A stretch of 64,000 nucleotides of DNA from Streptomyces humicola. GTDB lineage: Bacteria; Actinomycetota; Actinomycetes; Streptomycetales; Streptomycetaceae. The DNA is taken from positions 99,827 to 163,826 of the forward strand of contig NZ_JANFNG010000013.1 of the NCBI RefSeq assembly GCF_024436035.1, in the 5' to 3' direction. The position numbers were made by a program, and so were the translations under genes. The notes below the pieces were generated by a model. That model made no database searches. It saw nothing but the letters and a program-made list of their open reading frames with translations, and had not been told where the DNA came from. Each line of letters starts with the position of its first letter. Positions within the stretch are counted from its first letter, which is position 1. This document shows, in pieces, positions 7,354 through 15,204 of this stretch.

Positions 7354-10164
7354 TCAGGGCAGGGTCCACTGCTGGTTGGCCTGGCCGGTGCAGTCCCAGA
7401 TCTGGGTCTGGGCGCCGTCGGTGGTGGACCAATTGGTGTCGTCCAGGCACTTGCCCGACTGCGGGTTCACCAGGGCGCCGTTGGATTGGGGTTGCCAGAC
7501 CTGCGCGCCGGTGCCGTTGCAGTCGTAGATCTGCACCCTGGTGCCGTCGGCGGTGCCGCCGCCGGCGACGTCCAGGCACTTGCCGTCCGCGCGGACGGTG
7601 CCGTCGGGCTCCTGGGTCCACTGCTGGCCGTTGGTGCCGTTGCAGGTGTAGATCTGCACCCGTGTGCTGTTGGTGTTGTTGTCGTCGGCCAGGTCCAGGC
7701 ACTTGCCGTTGGCGTTGGTCAGCGGGGTGGTCGGCACGCCGGAGCCGGACGGCGCGACGGTCCAGGTGAAGCTGGTCGTGTCGAACGCGCCGGAGCGGTC
7801 CCGCGCGGTGACGGCCACCGTGCTGGTCCCGGCCGTGGTGGGTGTTCCGGTGATGGCGCCGGTGGTCGGCGAGATCGAGGTTCCGGCGGGCAGCCCGGTG
7901 GCCGAGTAGGTGAGGGTCTGCCCGCCGGTGGTGTCTTTCGTGCTGACCGGGAGGGAGACCGCGGTGCCGGCGATGCCCTCCTGCGGGCCCGGGTTGGTGA
8001 CGGAGACGGTCGGGCCGAGCTGCGCGGAGGTGACGGCGAGGGTGCCGGTCAGCGGGAGGTCGCGTTCGGAGTCCCCGACCGAGATTGTGTAGGTGCCGGT
8101 ACTGGTCGCCCAGCCGTTGGCACTGGAGTCCCAGTACTGCAAGTTGCGCTGGGTCAGCGGGAAGTCGACGGTCTTGCTCTGGCCGGGTTGCAGGTCGACC
8201 CGGGTGAAGCCCTCAAGCTGTTTGGGCGGCTCGCCGGACGCGGCCGGGGCGGTGACGTAGAGCTGCGCGACGTCGGCGCCCTCGCGGGACCCGGTGTTCG
8301 TCACCGTCGCCGTGATGGTGGCCCTGCCGCCCTTGACCAGCGGACTGACGGAGAGGTTGCTGAAGGAGAAGGTGGTGTAGGACAGACCGTAGCCGAACGG
8401 GAAGAGCGGCATGAGGCCCTGGCTGTCGTACCAGCGGTAGCCGACGTTCAGCCCTTCGGAGTACTGCACGGTTCCGTTCTGGCCGGGCCACTGCGCGGCG
8501 CCCTGGGCGGGAACCTGGGAGAGCGAGGTGGGGAAGGTGACCGGCAGGTGCCCGGACGGGTCGACGTCGCCGAACAGGACCGAGGCGATCGCGTTGCCGT
8601 CCTCCTGGCCGGGGTACCAGGCCTCGAGCGCGCCCTTGACCGAGGAGAGCCAGGGCATGGTGACCGCGGAGCCGGTGTTGAGCACTACGACCGTGTTCGG
8701 GTTCGCGGCGGCGACCGCGGAGATCAGGGAGTTCTCCGAGCTGGGCAGGTCGATGCTGCTCAGGTCGCTGCCTTCTGATTCGTAGTCGCTGACGAAGACC
8801 ACTGCGACGGAGGACGAGGCGGCCAGGGAGGCGGCCGAGGTGGTGTCTGAGCCGTCGTTGTAGCTGACCTTGGTGCCGCTGCCGGCGCGCGCGGTGATGC
8901 CCTGCAGCGGGGTCACGGTGCCGCTGGAGTTGACGCCGGCGCTGCCGCCGCCGGCGGTCTGCGGGCTGGTCGAGGCGTCGGCGCCGATGACCGCGATCGA
9001 CTGGGTGGACGATCCGAGGGGAAGCACGGTGCCGCTGTCCTTCAGCAGCACCGTGCCCTCCTCGGACAGTTGCCTGGCGTCCGTGACGTGGGCAGCGCTG
9101 GTGGCGTTCTGTGCGGGTGAGCCCGAGGGTGCCTCGTCGAACAGGCCGAAGGCGAACATCTCGGCCAGCACCTGGGAGGTGAGCGAGTCCAGCGTGGCCT
9201 TGGAGACCGAACCGGAAGAGACCGCGCTCGCCAGGGCGCTGCCGTAGAACCCGTCGTTGCCCGGCATGTCCTGGTTCAACCCGGCGTTGGCCGAGTCCGC
9301 GGTGGCGTGGGTCGCGCCCCAGTCGGAGGTGACGAAGCCGGTGAAGCCGAACTGCTGACGCAGCGTCGAGGTCAGGATCGTCGGGTTCTGGCAGGCCGCG
9401 GTGCCGTTGATCGTGCTGTAGGAGCACATCACCGAGGATGCGGCGCCCTGCTGTACGGCGTCCTGGAAGGCGGGCAGGTAAATCTCCTGCAGGGCACGGC
9501 TGCTGACGATCGCGTTGTCCGAGGGGGTGTTGCGGTTCGTCTCCTGGTTGTAGACGGCCAGATGCTTGACCTGCGCCAGGTTCCCGGTGGACTGCACCCC
9601 CTGGATGTCGGCCGCGCCGAGGGTGCCGTTGAGGTACGGGTCCTCGCCGACGGACTCAAAAGCGCGTCCCCAGCGGGGGTCGCGCACGATGTTGATGGTC
9701 GGACCGAGGTCGATCGTGCTGCCTTTGGACATCTGCTCGGAGCCGATCACCTGGCCGTAGCGCTGCTCGGCGGAGGTGTCCCAGCTCGCAGCGACATCCA
9801 CCGGGGCGGGCAGTTGCGTGACGCCGGTCATGCCGTCGCCGACGCCCGCCGGGCCGTCCTCCAGATTGAGCGCGGGAATGCACAGCGAGCCGATGGCTGG
9901 AGTGAAGCCGACGTAGCTCGACCCCGACGCGCCGGTGAGCAGAGTCACCTCCTGCGATACCGACATCTTCGCGAGCACCTGGCTGACCCGCTGCGGGATC
10001 GGGGCACTGGAGCCGACCCAGGGACACGCGGCCGAGCCAGTGGAGGCTGCCGCCGCGGGCGGGGCGCCGGAGAAGGTCGAGAGCAGCGAGACGGATGCGG
10101 TGGCCAGAGCGACCGTAGCGATCCGTATTCGTCTGGGCAACGACCGGATCGGGGATGGGCGCAC
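7354..10164 (-). CDS. Secreted GH3 beta-glucosidase-type enzyme with ricin-type (CBM13) C-terminus
   Basis: 936 residues from GTG 10164, preceded by AGGAGG four bases away. A twin-arginine-like N-region and hydrophobic core (residues 11-40, ending near PPAAAA) form an export signal. The GH3 N-terminal barrel spans about 45-330, with the nucleophile in FVTSDWG (D281). The GH3 C-terminal domain follows to about 590, then a fibronectin-like domain (about 640-710) and a putative Ig domain (about 730-810). The C-terminus has three ricin repeats, each with a CLD and a QxW-type end (QQWTQ, QVWQ, QQWTL). The enzyme probably cleaves beta-linked glucosides or xylosides outside the cell while bound to polysaccharide. 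No partner gene overlaps it. A terminator follows at 7309-7344, and 10165-10545 upstream shows no gene. Confidence 0.9.
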   Translation of the reverse strand: MRPSPIRSLPRRIRIATVALATASVSLLSTFSGAPPAAAASTGSAACPWVGSSAPIPQRVSQVLAKMSVSQEVTLLTGASGSSYVGFTPAIGSLCIPALNLEDGPAGVGDGMTGVTQLPAPVDVAASWDTSAEQRYGQVIGSEQMSKGSTIDLGPTINIVRDPRWGRAFESVGEDPYLNGTLGAADIQGVQSTGNLAQVKHLAVYNQETNRNTPSDNAIVSSRALQEIYLPAFQDAVQQGAASSVMCSYSTINGTAACQNPTILTSTLRQQFGFTGFVTSDWGATHATADSANAGLNQDMPGNDGFYGSALASAVSSGSVSKATLDSLTSQVLAEMFAFGLFDEAPSGSPAQNATSAAHVTDARQLSEEGTVLLKDSGTVLPLGSSTQSIAVIGADASTSPQTAGGGSAGVNSSGTVTPLQGITARAGSGTKVSYNDGSDTTSAASLAASSSVAVVFVSDYESEGSDLSSIDLPSSENSLISAVAAANPNTVVVLNTGSAVTMPWLSSVKGALEAWYPGQEDGNAIASVLFGDVDPSGHLPVTFPTSLSQVPAQGAAQWPGQNGTVQYSEGLNVGYRWYDSQGLMPLFPFGYGLSYTTFSFSNLSVSPLVKGGRATITATVTNTGSREGADVAQLYVTAPAASGEPPKQLEGFTRVDLQPGQSKTVDFPLTQRNLQYWDSSANGWATSTGTYTISVGDSERDLPLTGTLAVTSAQLGPTVSVTNPGPQEGIAGTAVSLPVSTKDTTGGQTLTYSATGLPAGTSISPTTGAITGTPTTAGTSTVAVTARDRSGAFDTTSFTWTVAPSGSGVPTTPLTNANGKCLDLADDNNTNSTRVQIYTCNGTNGQQWTQEPDGTVRADGKCLDVAGGGTADGTRVQIYDCNGTGAQVWQPQSNGALVNPQSGKCLDDTNWSTTDGAQTQIWDCTGQANQQWTLP

Positions 10165-10545
10165 GATGCCTCCTGACGGGTTCGGGCACGGGGGGATGGG
10201 TGAGGTGGACCGGGGGTGAGCGATGAGCGGCCGTCGAGCAGCAGCGCGGGCTTCTTTGATCAAGCAGTGATGGACACAGGCGCCCCCCGGTACGGCGGTT
10301 CATTGATGAACCGAATGCAGGAGCCGGTCTTGCTCGCGTGCTGCTTGAAACTAACTACGTGACAGATGCACGTCAATACATCGGGCATTGGTTACTTACG
10401 GCCATTCACTCGTACTTCTGGATGAGTTGGGGAACCGGCACGAGTTGAGCCGACGGCCACGCAAGCTACAAGAGTTGAAGGCGGATCATGAAGCGGCACC
10501 TCTCGGGAGCCGCGAGCAGCATGCTGGGCACGCGGCGCGAGGGCC

Positions 10546-10989
10546 TCAGCGGTTGCGGCGTCGGAAGACGACCAGCCGCAGGACGATGAAGCGCACCACG
10601 GTCACGAGGGCGAAAGCGGGAGCCAGCACCAGCGTCTCGGCCGCCGGTGAGGCCGTGGGCCGGTAGTGACGGAAGAGCAGGACCGCACCCGAGGTGATCA
10701 CGTACGCCAGGACGAACAGACCACCCGCCGCCAGATGGGCCTGGACGGCCCGGACCGGAGACCCGCGAAAGGTCAGCCGGCGGTTGGCCTCCGTGTTGAG
10801 GACGGTGACGACGAGGAGGGAGGCAAGATTGGCCAGCACGGGTGGCGACCAGTGCCTCATTACCCAGTACAGCAGGGCCTGGCCCACCGTGGAGGCGACG
10901 CCGATCACGACGAACCAGCCGACCTCGCTCGTCAGCGCGGAGCGGCCGGGCCGGGCGGAGGCGTTGTGCCGTGCGCGGAAACGTCGCAC
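10546..10989 (-). CDS. GtrA-like family membrane protein
   Basis: A 147-residue protein from GTG 10989 with four transmembrane segments in the GtrA pattern (GWFVVIGVASTVGQALLYW; LANLASLLVVTVLNTEANRRLTF; a third near AAGGLFVLAYVITSGAV; a fourth near LVTVVRFIVLRLVVF). The motif N-x-x-x-x-R-x-x-T-F after helix 2 is the GtrA signature. Such proteins are thought to help flip or modify polyprenyl-linked sugars in cell-envelope polysaccharide synthesis. The open frame continues upstream to 11556 only as antisense of the molybdoenzyme gene. It is divergent from the gene at 11201, with about 210 bases between them. Confidence 0.8.
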   Translation of the reverse strand: MRRFRARHNASARPGRSALTSEVGWFVVIGVASTVGQALLYWVMRHWSPPVLANLASLLVVTVLNTEANRRLTFRGSPVRAVQAHLAAGGLFVLAYVITSGAVLLFRHYRPTASPAAETLVLAPAFALVTVVRFIVLRLVVFRRRNR

Positions 10990-11200
10990 CCCACCATCAT
11001 GAGGCCACGCCGCGGGGGACCCGTCGAGCCGCGCGGAACACCGGTTCGGCCGTTCGGCTGGCGACAGACACCCGCATGCATGCCGGACGCGGACAGCCGA
11101 CCAGAGCTGTGCCAGCGTGTAGGTGTCCACTTGCCCGGCACTGAGCATGCCATGGCGGCCGCCCCTTCGAGGCGCGGCGCGGGGACGGAGGAGACGGCTG

Positions 11201-12637
11201 ATGCACAGTGGCGGACCGCCGCCGGGCTCGGGTTCACCCAGCGGGTCCGAGCCCCCGGGAGTGGACGACGGGCATGCGCGACGGCGTCTGGAGCGCATTC
11301 GCGCCGGTATGGCGGCTCGGGCCGCCAGGGCCGCCGCTCGCATCCGGGCCATGGCGCAGCGGATCGGCCGGACGCCTCCGCCTCCGGGGCCGTTCCGTCC
11401 CGGGTTCTGGCGCAGTCCGATCCGCGGGCCCTGGTTGACGTCGGTGTTCGGCCTGCTGCTGCTGGTCGGCATCCCGGTGCTCTTCGTCACCGGGATGCTC
11501 TCGTACGCCGCATACAACCCCGATCTGGGTCCGCTCAACGACCAGACGCCGGACAAAGGCCTGCTGGGCTTCTACCTCTTCGACTGGCCCACCCATCCGT
11601 ACTGGCTGTACCGGCTGACCCAGGGTGTGCACGTGACGCTCGGCGTGGTCCTCGTGCCCGTGCTGCTGGCCAAGTTGTGGTCGGTGATCCCGAAGCTGTT
11701 CGAGTGGCTGCCGGTCCGCACCGTCGCCCACGGGCTGGAGCGGCTGTCCCTGCTGATGCTGGTCGGCGGGGTCATCTTCGAGTTCGTGACCGGCATCCTC
11801 AACGTCCAGCTGTACTACGTGTTCCCGGGCTCCTTCTACACCCTGCATTTCTACGGCGCCTGGGTGTTCATCGCCGCCTTCGTCGTCCACGTATGCCTCA
11901 GGCTCGGCCGGATGACGCGTGCCCTTCGTTCCCGCAGCCTGGCCACCGAACTGCGCACCGACCTCGCCCATACCCGGCCCGAGCCGGCCGATCCCGACGG
12001 CTTGGTGCCGATTGCACCCGCGCCGCCGACGATGACCCGTCGTGGCGCGGTGGGCGTGGTGGGGGCGGGCTCCGTGCTCCTCCTCGTGGTCACCGCGGGA
12101 CAGAGCATCGGCGGTTGGCTGCGGAGCACGGCCCTTCTCGCGCCGCACAACCGCGACCCGGGCAGCGGCCCGAACGGGTTCCAGATCAACAAGACGGCGG
12201 CGTCCGTCGGCGTGCTGCCGGCGCATGTCGGGCCGAACTGGCGGCTGGAGGTCCATGGCAACGGGCCGACGCTGGTCCTCACCCGCGAGCAGCTCCTCGC
12301 GATGCGCCAGCACGCCGCCGTACTGCCGATCGCTTGCGTGGAGGGATGGTCCACCCCTGACCAGCATTGGAGCGGCCTGCGGCTGGCCGACCTCGGCGCC
12401 ATGGCCGGACTGCCCGACGCCGGAAGCGTCCTGGTGGAATCGGTCCAACCACCCGGCCCCTACAGCTCGGTCGTGCTGCGGGGCAACCAGATCCACGACC
12501 CCCGATCGCTGCTAGCTCTGCGCGTCAACGGCGCGGACCTCTCGCTCGACCACGGCTACCCGGCCCGCATCATCGTCCCGGCCAACCCCGGCGTGAACAA
12601 CACCAAGTGGGTGCACCGGCTCACCTTCAGGACGTGA
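11201..12637 (+). CDS. Membrane-fused sulfite-oxidase-type molybdopterin oxidoreductase
   Basis: 478 residues from ATG 11201, with GGAGGAG seven bases upstream. After a basic cytoplasmic start, residues 78-240 form a four-helix membrane domain like cytochrome b561/Ni-Fe hydrogenase b subunits. Histidines at the membrane edge (H132, H144, H216, H230) could be heme ligands. A fifth helix (282-306) leads to an extracytoplasmic Mo-pterin domain of the sulfite oxidase/MsrP family. The molybdenum-ligating Cys is in LPIACVEGW (C379), and the end fits the family (PANPGVNNTKW). The enzyme should pass electrons from an oxidised substrate, or to a reduced one, through the fused membrane part. The next gene starts two bases after the stop and is probably in the same transcript. 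The substrate is unknown. Confidence 0.82.
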   Translation: MHSGGPPPGSGSPSGSEPPGVDDGHARRRLERIRAGMAARAARAAARIRAMAQRIGRTPPPPGPFRPGFWRSPIRGPWLTSVFGLLLLVGIPVLFVTGMLSYAAYNPDLGPLNDQTPDKGLLGFYLFDWPTHPYWLYRLTQGVHVTLGVVLVPVLLAKLWSVIPKLFEWLPVRTVAHGLERLSLLMLVGGVIFEFVTGILNVQLYYVFPGSFYTLHFYGAWVFIAAFVVHVCLRLGRMTRALRSRSLATELRTDLAHTRPEPADPDGLVPIAPAPPTMTRRGAVGVVGAGSVLLLVVTAGQSIGGWLRSTALLAPHNRDPGSGPNGFQINKTAASVGVLPAHVGPNWRLEVHGNGPTLVLTREQLLAMRQHAAVLPIACVEGWSTPDQHWSGLRLADLGAMAGLPDAGSVLVESVQPPGPYSSVVLRGNQIHDPRSLLALRVNGADLSLDHGYPARIIVPANPGVNNTKWVHRLTFRT

Positions 12638-12639
12638 CC

Positions 12640-13143
12640 ATGGCACGCTTCGTCCGCTGGTACGGCTCCGGTCCGCTGCACCTTCTCGTCCTGATCTGCT
12701 CGTTCGCCCTCACCGGCTACGCCCTGGTGCGCCTGTTCGCCCTCCGCCCGCTCGACGTGGCGATCTGGTTCGTCGGCGCGGCGATCCTGCACGACTTGAT
12801 CCTGCTGCCCCTGTACTCGCTCGCCGACCTGTCGGCCCATGCCGTTCTGCGGCATCGCGCCACCCGCGTGCCCCAGCCGCCGTGGATCAACTACCTGCGC
12901 GTCCCCACCTTCCTCTCCGGTGTTCTCCTGCTCGTCTGGTTCCCCCTCATCTTCGATCTGTCGGTCCCCTACCCGGGTGCCGCCCGGTTGCCCGAAGGTG
13001 TCTACCTCGGCCGATGGCTGGTGATCACGGGTGTGCTCTTCGGCATCTCAGCCCTGGCCCTCGCCCTCAAAATGCGGCGCGTCCGGCGGGCCGCCCGCGC
13101 CGACGAGGAACGGCCCGCACGAGGCCGCGACGCCTCACCGTGA
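12640..13143 (+). CDS. Small integral membrane protein, partner of the molybdoenzyme
   Basis: 167 residues with four predicted membrane helices (about 10-30, 35-60, 85-110, 125-148) and a basic C-terminal tail (RRVRRAARADEERPARGR). The ATG at 12640 is two bases after the TGA of the molybdopterin gene, so the two are transcriptionally and probably translationally coupled. No enzymatic motif is seen. A single His-Asp (LHDLIL) lies in the second helix. In related Streptomyces loci a small membrane protein of this kind follows the molybdoenzyme. An assembly or electron-transfer role is inference. Confidence 0.7.
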   Translation: MARFVRWYGSGPLHLLVLICSFALTGYALVRLFALRPLDVAIWFVGAAILHDLILLPLYSLADLSAHAVLRHRATRVPQPPWINYLRVPTFLSGVLLLVWFPLIFDLSVPYPGAARLPEGVYLGRWLVITGVLFGISALALALKMRRVRRAARADEERPARGRDASP

Positions 13144-13146
13144 CGA

Positions 13147-13528
13147 CCGCCGAGGACGCGCCGCCCCACCGACGCCATCAACCGGGCGACCCGGGCAGCC
13201 GCCGCAGCTGGAACCGGCGGCGCGCCCGCCGGCGGCACCGTCTACTTCACGGCCGGCACCTACGCCAGCTACTCGATCCGCCTGCAGGCATTGTCGGGCT
13301 GTACCTCGCCGAGAACGCCACCGTCCTCGCGGCCACACCCGCGTGCGGCCGCGGCTACGACCCGGCGGAGCCGGGGGCGGGCAACGACTACCAGGACTTC
13401 GCCCACAGCCACCGGCACAACAGCCTCATCTGGGGCCAGAACCCGGACAACGTCACCATCCACGGCCCCGGCACGATTGACGGCAGAGGACTGGTCAGCG
13501 GCAACAGCCAGGAGACCGCTCCCCTGCG
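13147..13528 (+). pseudogene. GH28 polygalacturonase-like remnant
   Basis: One frame contains GTVYFTAGTYASYSIRLQA. After a one-base shift near 13290 the other frame continues GLYLAENATVLAATP and then HNSLIWGQNPDNVTIHGPGT with IDGRG. This is the first part of the parallel beta-helix of glycoside hydrolase family 28, where family members read SGSIxLKSNVxLxLxxGAxLL and then ITGxGxIDGxG. The catalytic Asp residues lie further on and are missing. The fragment is cut at about 13528, where an opposite-strand TetR fragment begins. It has no signal sequence and no start. Confidence 0.65.
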
Positions 13529-13529
13529 C

Positions 13530-13955
13530 CCGGGCCACCGGGCGGGTCCTGCGGCCGAACGAGTCTGCGGCGGCGGCCCTGGTGGATTCGGCGGAGTCCG
13601 CGCAGTCCACCGTAGCCGCGGCGACCGGGCAGCCCGATGCGAACCCGACCGTCTCGAATTCCTCGGTCCGCTGGTGGACCATTGCGGCGAACAGCCGGCT
13701 CGGTGACGGCTCGGAGATCTCGGCGAGGAACCGGGCCACGCGGTTGCCGGCGTAGCGACCGGCCCAGTCCACGGCCTCGCTGACGAGTTGCTGCTTGCCG
13801 CCCGGGAAGTAGTGCTGCAGCGATCCTCGTGGCGCCTGCGCGTGGGCCACAACGTCGCGCATCCCCGTCGCGGTGACCCCGTCACGCCGGATGAGCTAGC
13901 TGCGCTGAAGACCATGCGCTGGCGCGGTCTCCGTTCGGATCCCGCCACCTCGGCC
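13530..13955 (-). pseudogene. TetR family regulator remnant (frameshifted and C-terminally truncated)
   Basis: The start (RRPRQRMVFSAA) and the rest of the helix-turn-helix (LIRRDGVTATGMRDVVAHAQ, then PRGSLQHYFPGGKQQLVSEA) are in different frames, separated by one extra base near 13900. The following part (ARFLAEISEPSPSRLFAAMV and GFASGCPVAAATVD) matches the LmrA/YxaF-like TetR group, whose C-terminal 60-70 residues are absent. The fragment abuts the GH28 remnant at about 13529, so one deletion probably removed the ends of both genes. Confidence 0.6.
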
Positions 13956-14114
13956 GCCGCGAGGGGGCTGCGACCCGGCTCGCGGGCGTCAGGCACACGA
14001 CGGACGCCGACCAGAGAGGGGCGACCGGACAGGGTGGTTCGCAGTGGACGTAGGCTTCGTGGGCCTCGGTGTCATGGCCCGAACGGATGGTGCTCGCGGC
14101 CGCTGATCGCTACC

Positions 14115-14166
14115 GGTCGGGGAGAGCCGCGGTCGGGGAGAGCGGCGGTCGGGGAGAGCCGCGGTC
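14115..14166. repeat. Short tandem repeat, 3.25 copies of a 16-bp unit
   Basis: GGTCGGGGAGAGCCGC is repeated at 14115, 14131 (one mismatch) and 14147, followed by GGTC. It lies in the otherwise empty 13956-14265 interval, downstream of the ABC permease stop. No gene or hairpin is associated with it. Confidence 0.8.
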
Positions 14167-14265
14167 CGAAGACGGCAGGCGCAGCGGTTTCGTTCGCGGC
14201 ACGCTACCGACCGACGGGACGGATCCGTCGGCGTCGTCGGTGGCCTCCGGGTCGCGCTGTACGCC

Positions 14266-15204
14266 TCAGGAGACGACATCCTTGGTCCGGAATCCGCGGT
14301 ACGCCAGGGCGAGGAAGACAACGGCGTACGAGAGCGAGATCGAGACGCCCTTGGCCATGCCGGCCCATTCCGCGGTGGGTTGGAGGACATCGATCCACGC
14401 ATACAGTCCGTGGGTCGGCAGGATCTCGCGGATCCCTCCCAACGCGGTGATCTGGTCAAGGATGTTCGACAGGATCACCAGCCCGACCGCTCCGCCGACC
14501 GCACCGAGTGGTGCGTCGGTGACCGTCGACAGCCAGAGCCCCAGCCCTGCCACCGCCCATTGGCTGACGAAGACGTAGAGCGCGATGATTGCGAAGTCCT
14601 GAGCCGCACTCGCCGCGGGCAGCGTGCCGCCGGTCGGCACCTGCAGGTCTCCCCACCCGTAGGCGACCGTGCCGACTCCCAGGGCCACGGCGGGCAACAC
14701 CAGCACGGCCACCGCGCTGAAAGCGAAGGCGACCAGGGCCTTGCTGGTCAACAACCGCGCCCGCGGGACGGGCGCGGCGAGCAGGTACCGCAGCGAGGAC
14801 CAGCCCGCCTCGGAGGCCACCGTGTCGCCGAAGAACAGCGCCACGGGCAGGGTGAGCAGGAAGCCGCAGGAGACGAAGAGGACAGCGAATGCGAAGTTGA
14901 GCCCGGAGAAGGTCGCCGTATCGATCATCGACGGTACGTTTTCCCGGCCGCGCGGCGTCCCGCCGATCGCGAACGCCGCCCAGATGATCAACGGCAGGAG
15001 GGTCACCACAGCGAATGTGATCAGCGTTCTGCGGCGCCGCAGTTGCCGCTCCGCCTCCACCCGAAGCGGCAACGTGCCGTGCGGTCGGTAGCCGGGTGCC
15101 GCACCGGAGCCACGCACCGGTGCGGACGGCGCGGACGGAGCGGACGGGCCGGGGAAGCCGGTCTCTTCCGTCGGCCCGGGGGTGCCTGTGGTGTCGGTGG
15201 TCAT
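14266..15204 (-). CDS. ABC-2 type transporter permease
   Basis: 312 residues. A Pro/Ser/Gly-rich cytoplasmic start (1-50) is followed by six membrane segments (about 60-82, 103-130, 150-180, 200-222, 232-258, 285-305). The arrangement, with a charged RQLRRRR before helix 1, is that of ABC-2 permeases of drug or lipid exporters. Its ATG overlaps the stop codon of the upstream hydrolase-ATPase fusion (ATGA), so the two are translated together and should form one exporter. The cargo is unknown. Hydrolase fusion in the ATPase subunit is the unusual part. Confidence 0.85.
   Translation of the reverse strand: MTTDTTGTPGPTEETGFPGPSAPSAPSAPVRGSGAAPGYRPHGTLPLRVEAERQLRRRRTLITFAVVTLLPLIIWAAFAIGGTPRGRENVPSMIDTATFSGLNFAFAVLFVSCGFLLTLPVALFFGDTVASEAGWSSLRYLLAAPVPRARLLTSKALVAFAFSAVAVLVLPAVALGVGTVAYGWGDLQVPTGGTLPAASAAQDFAIIALYVFVSQWAVAGLGLWLSTVTDAPLGAVGGAVGLVILSNILDQITALGGIREILPTHGLYAWIDVLQPTAEWAGMAKGVSISLSYAVVFLALAYRGFRTKDVVS

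Noticed and set aside
10990..11556. Extension of the GtrA frame to 336 codons
   Set aside because: It is antisense of the molybdoenzyme, with arginine/proline-rich composition; the GtrA domain begins at 10989.
14115..14166. 16-bp tandem repeat as a CRISPR or iteron block
   Set aside because: There are only about three copies, without spacers, and no replication or Cas gene nearby.
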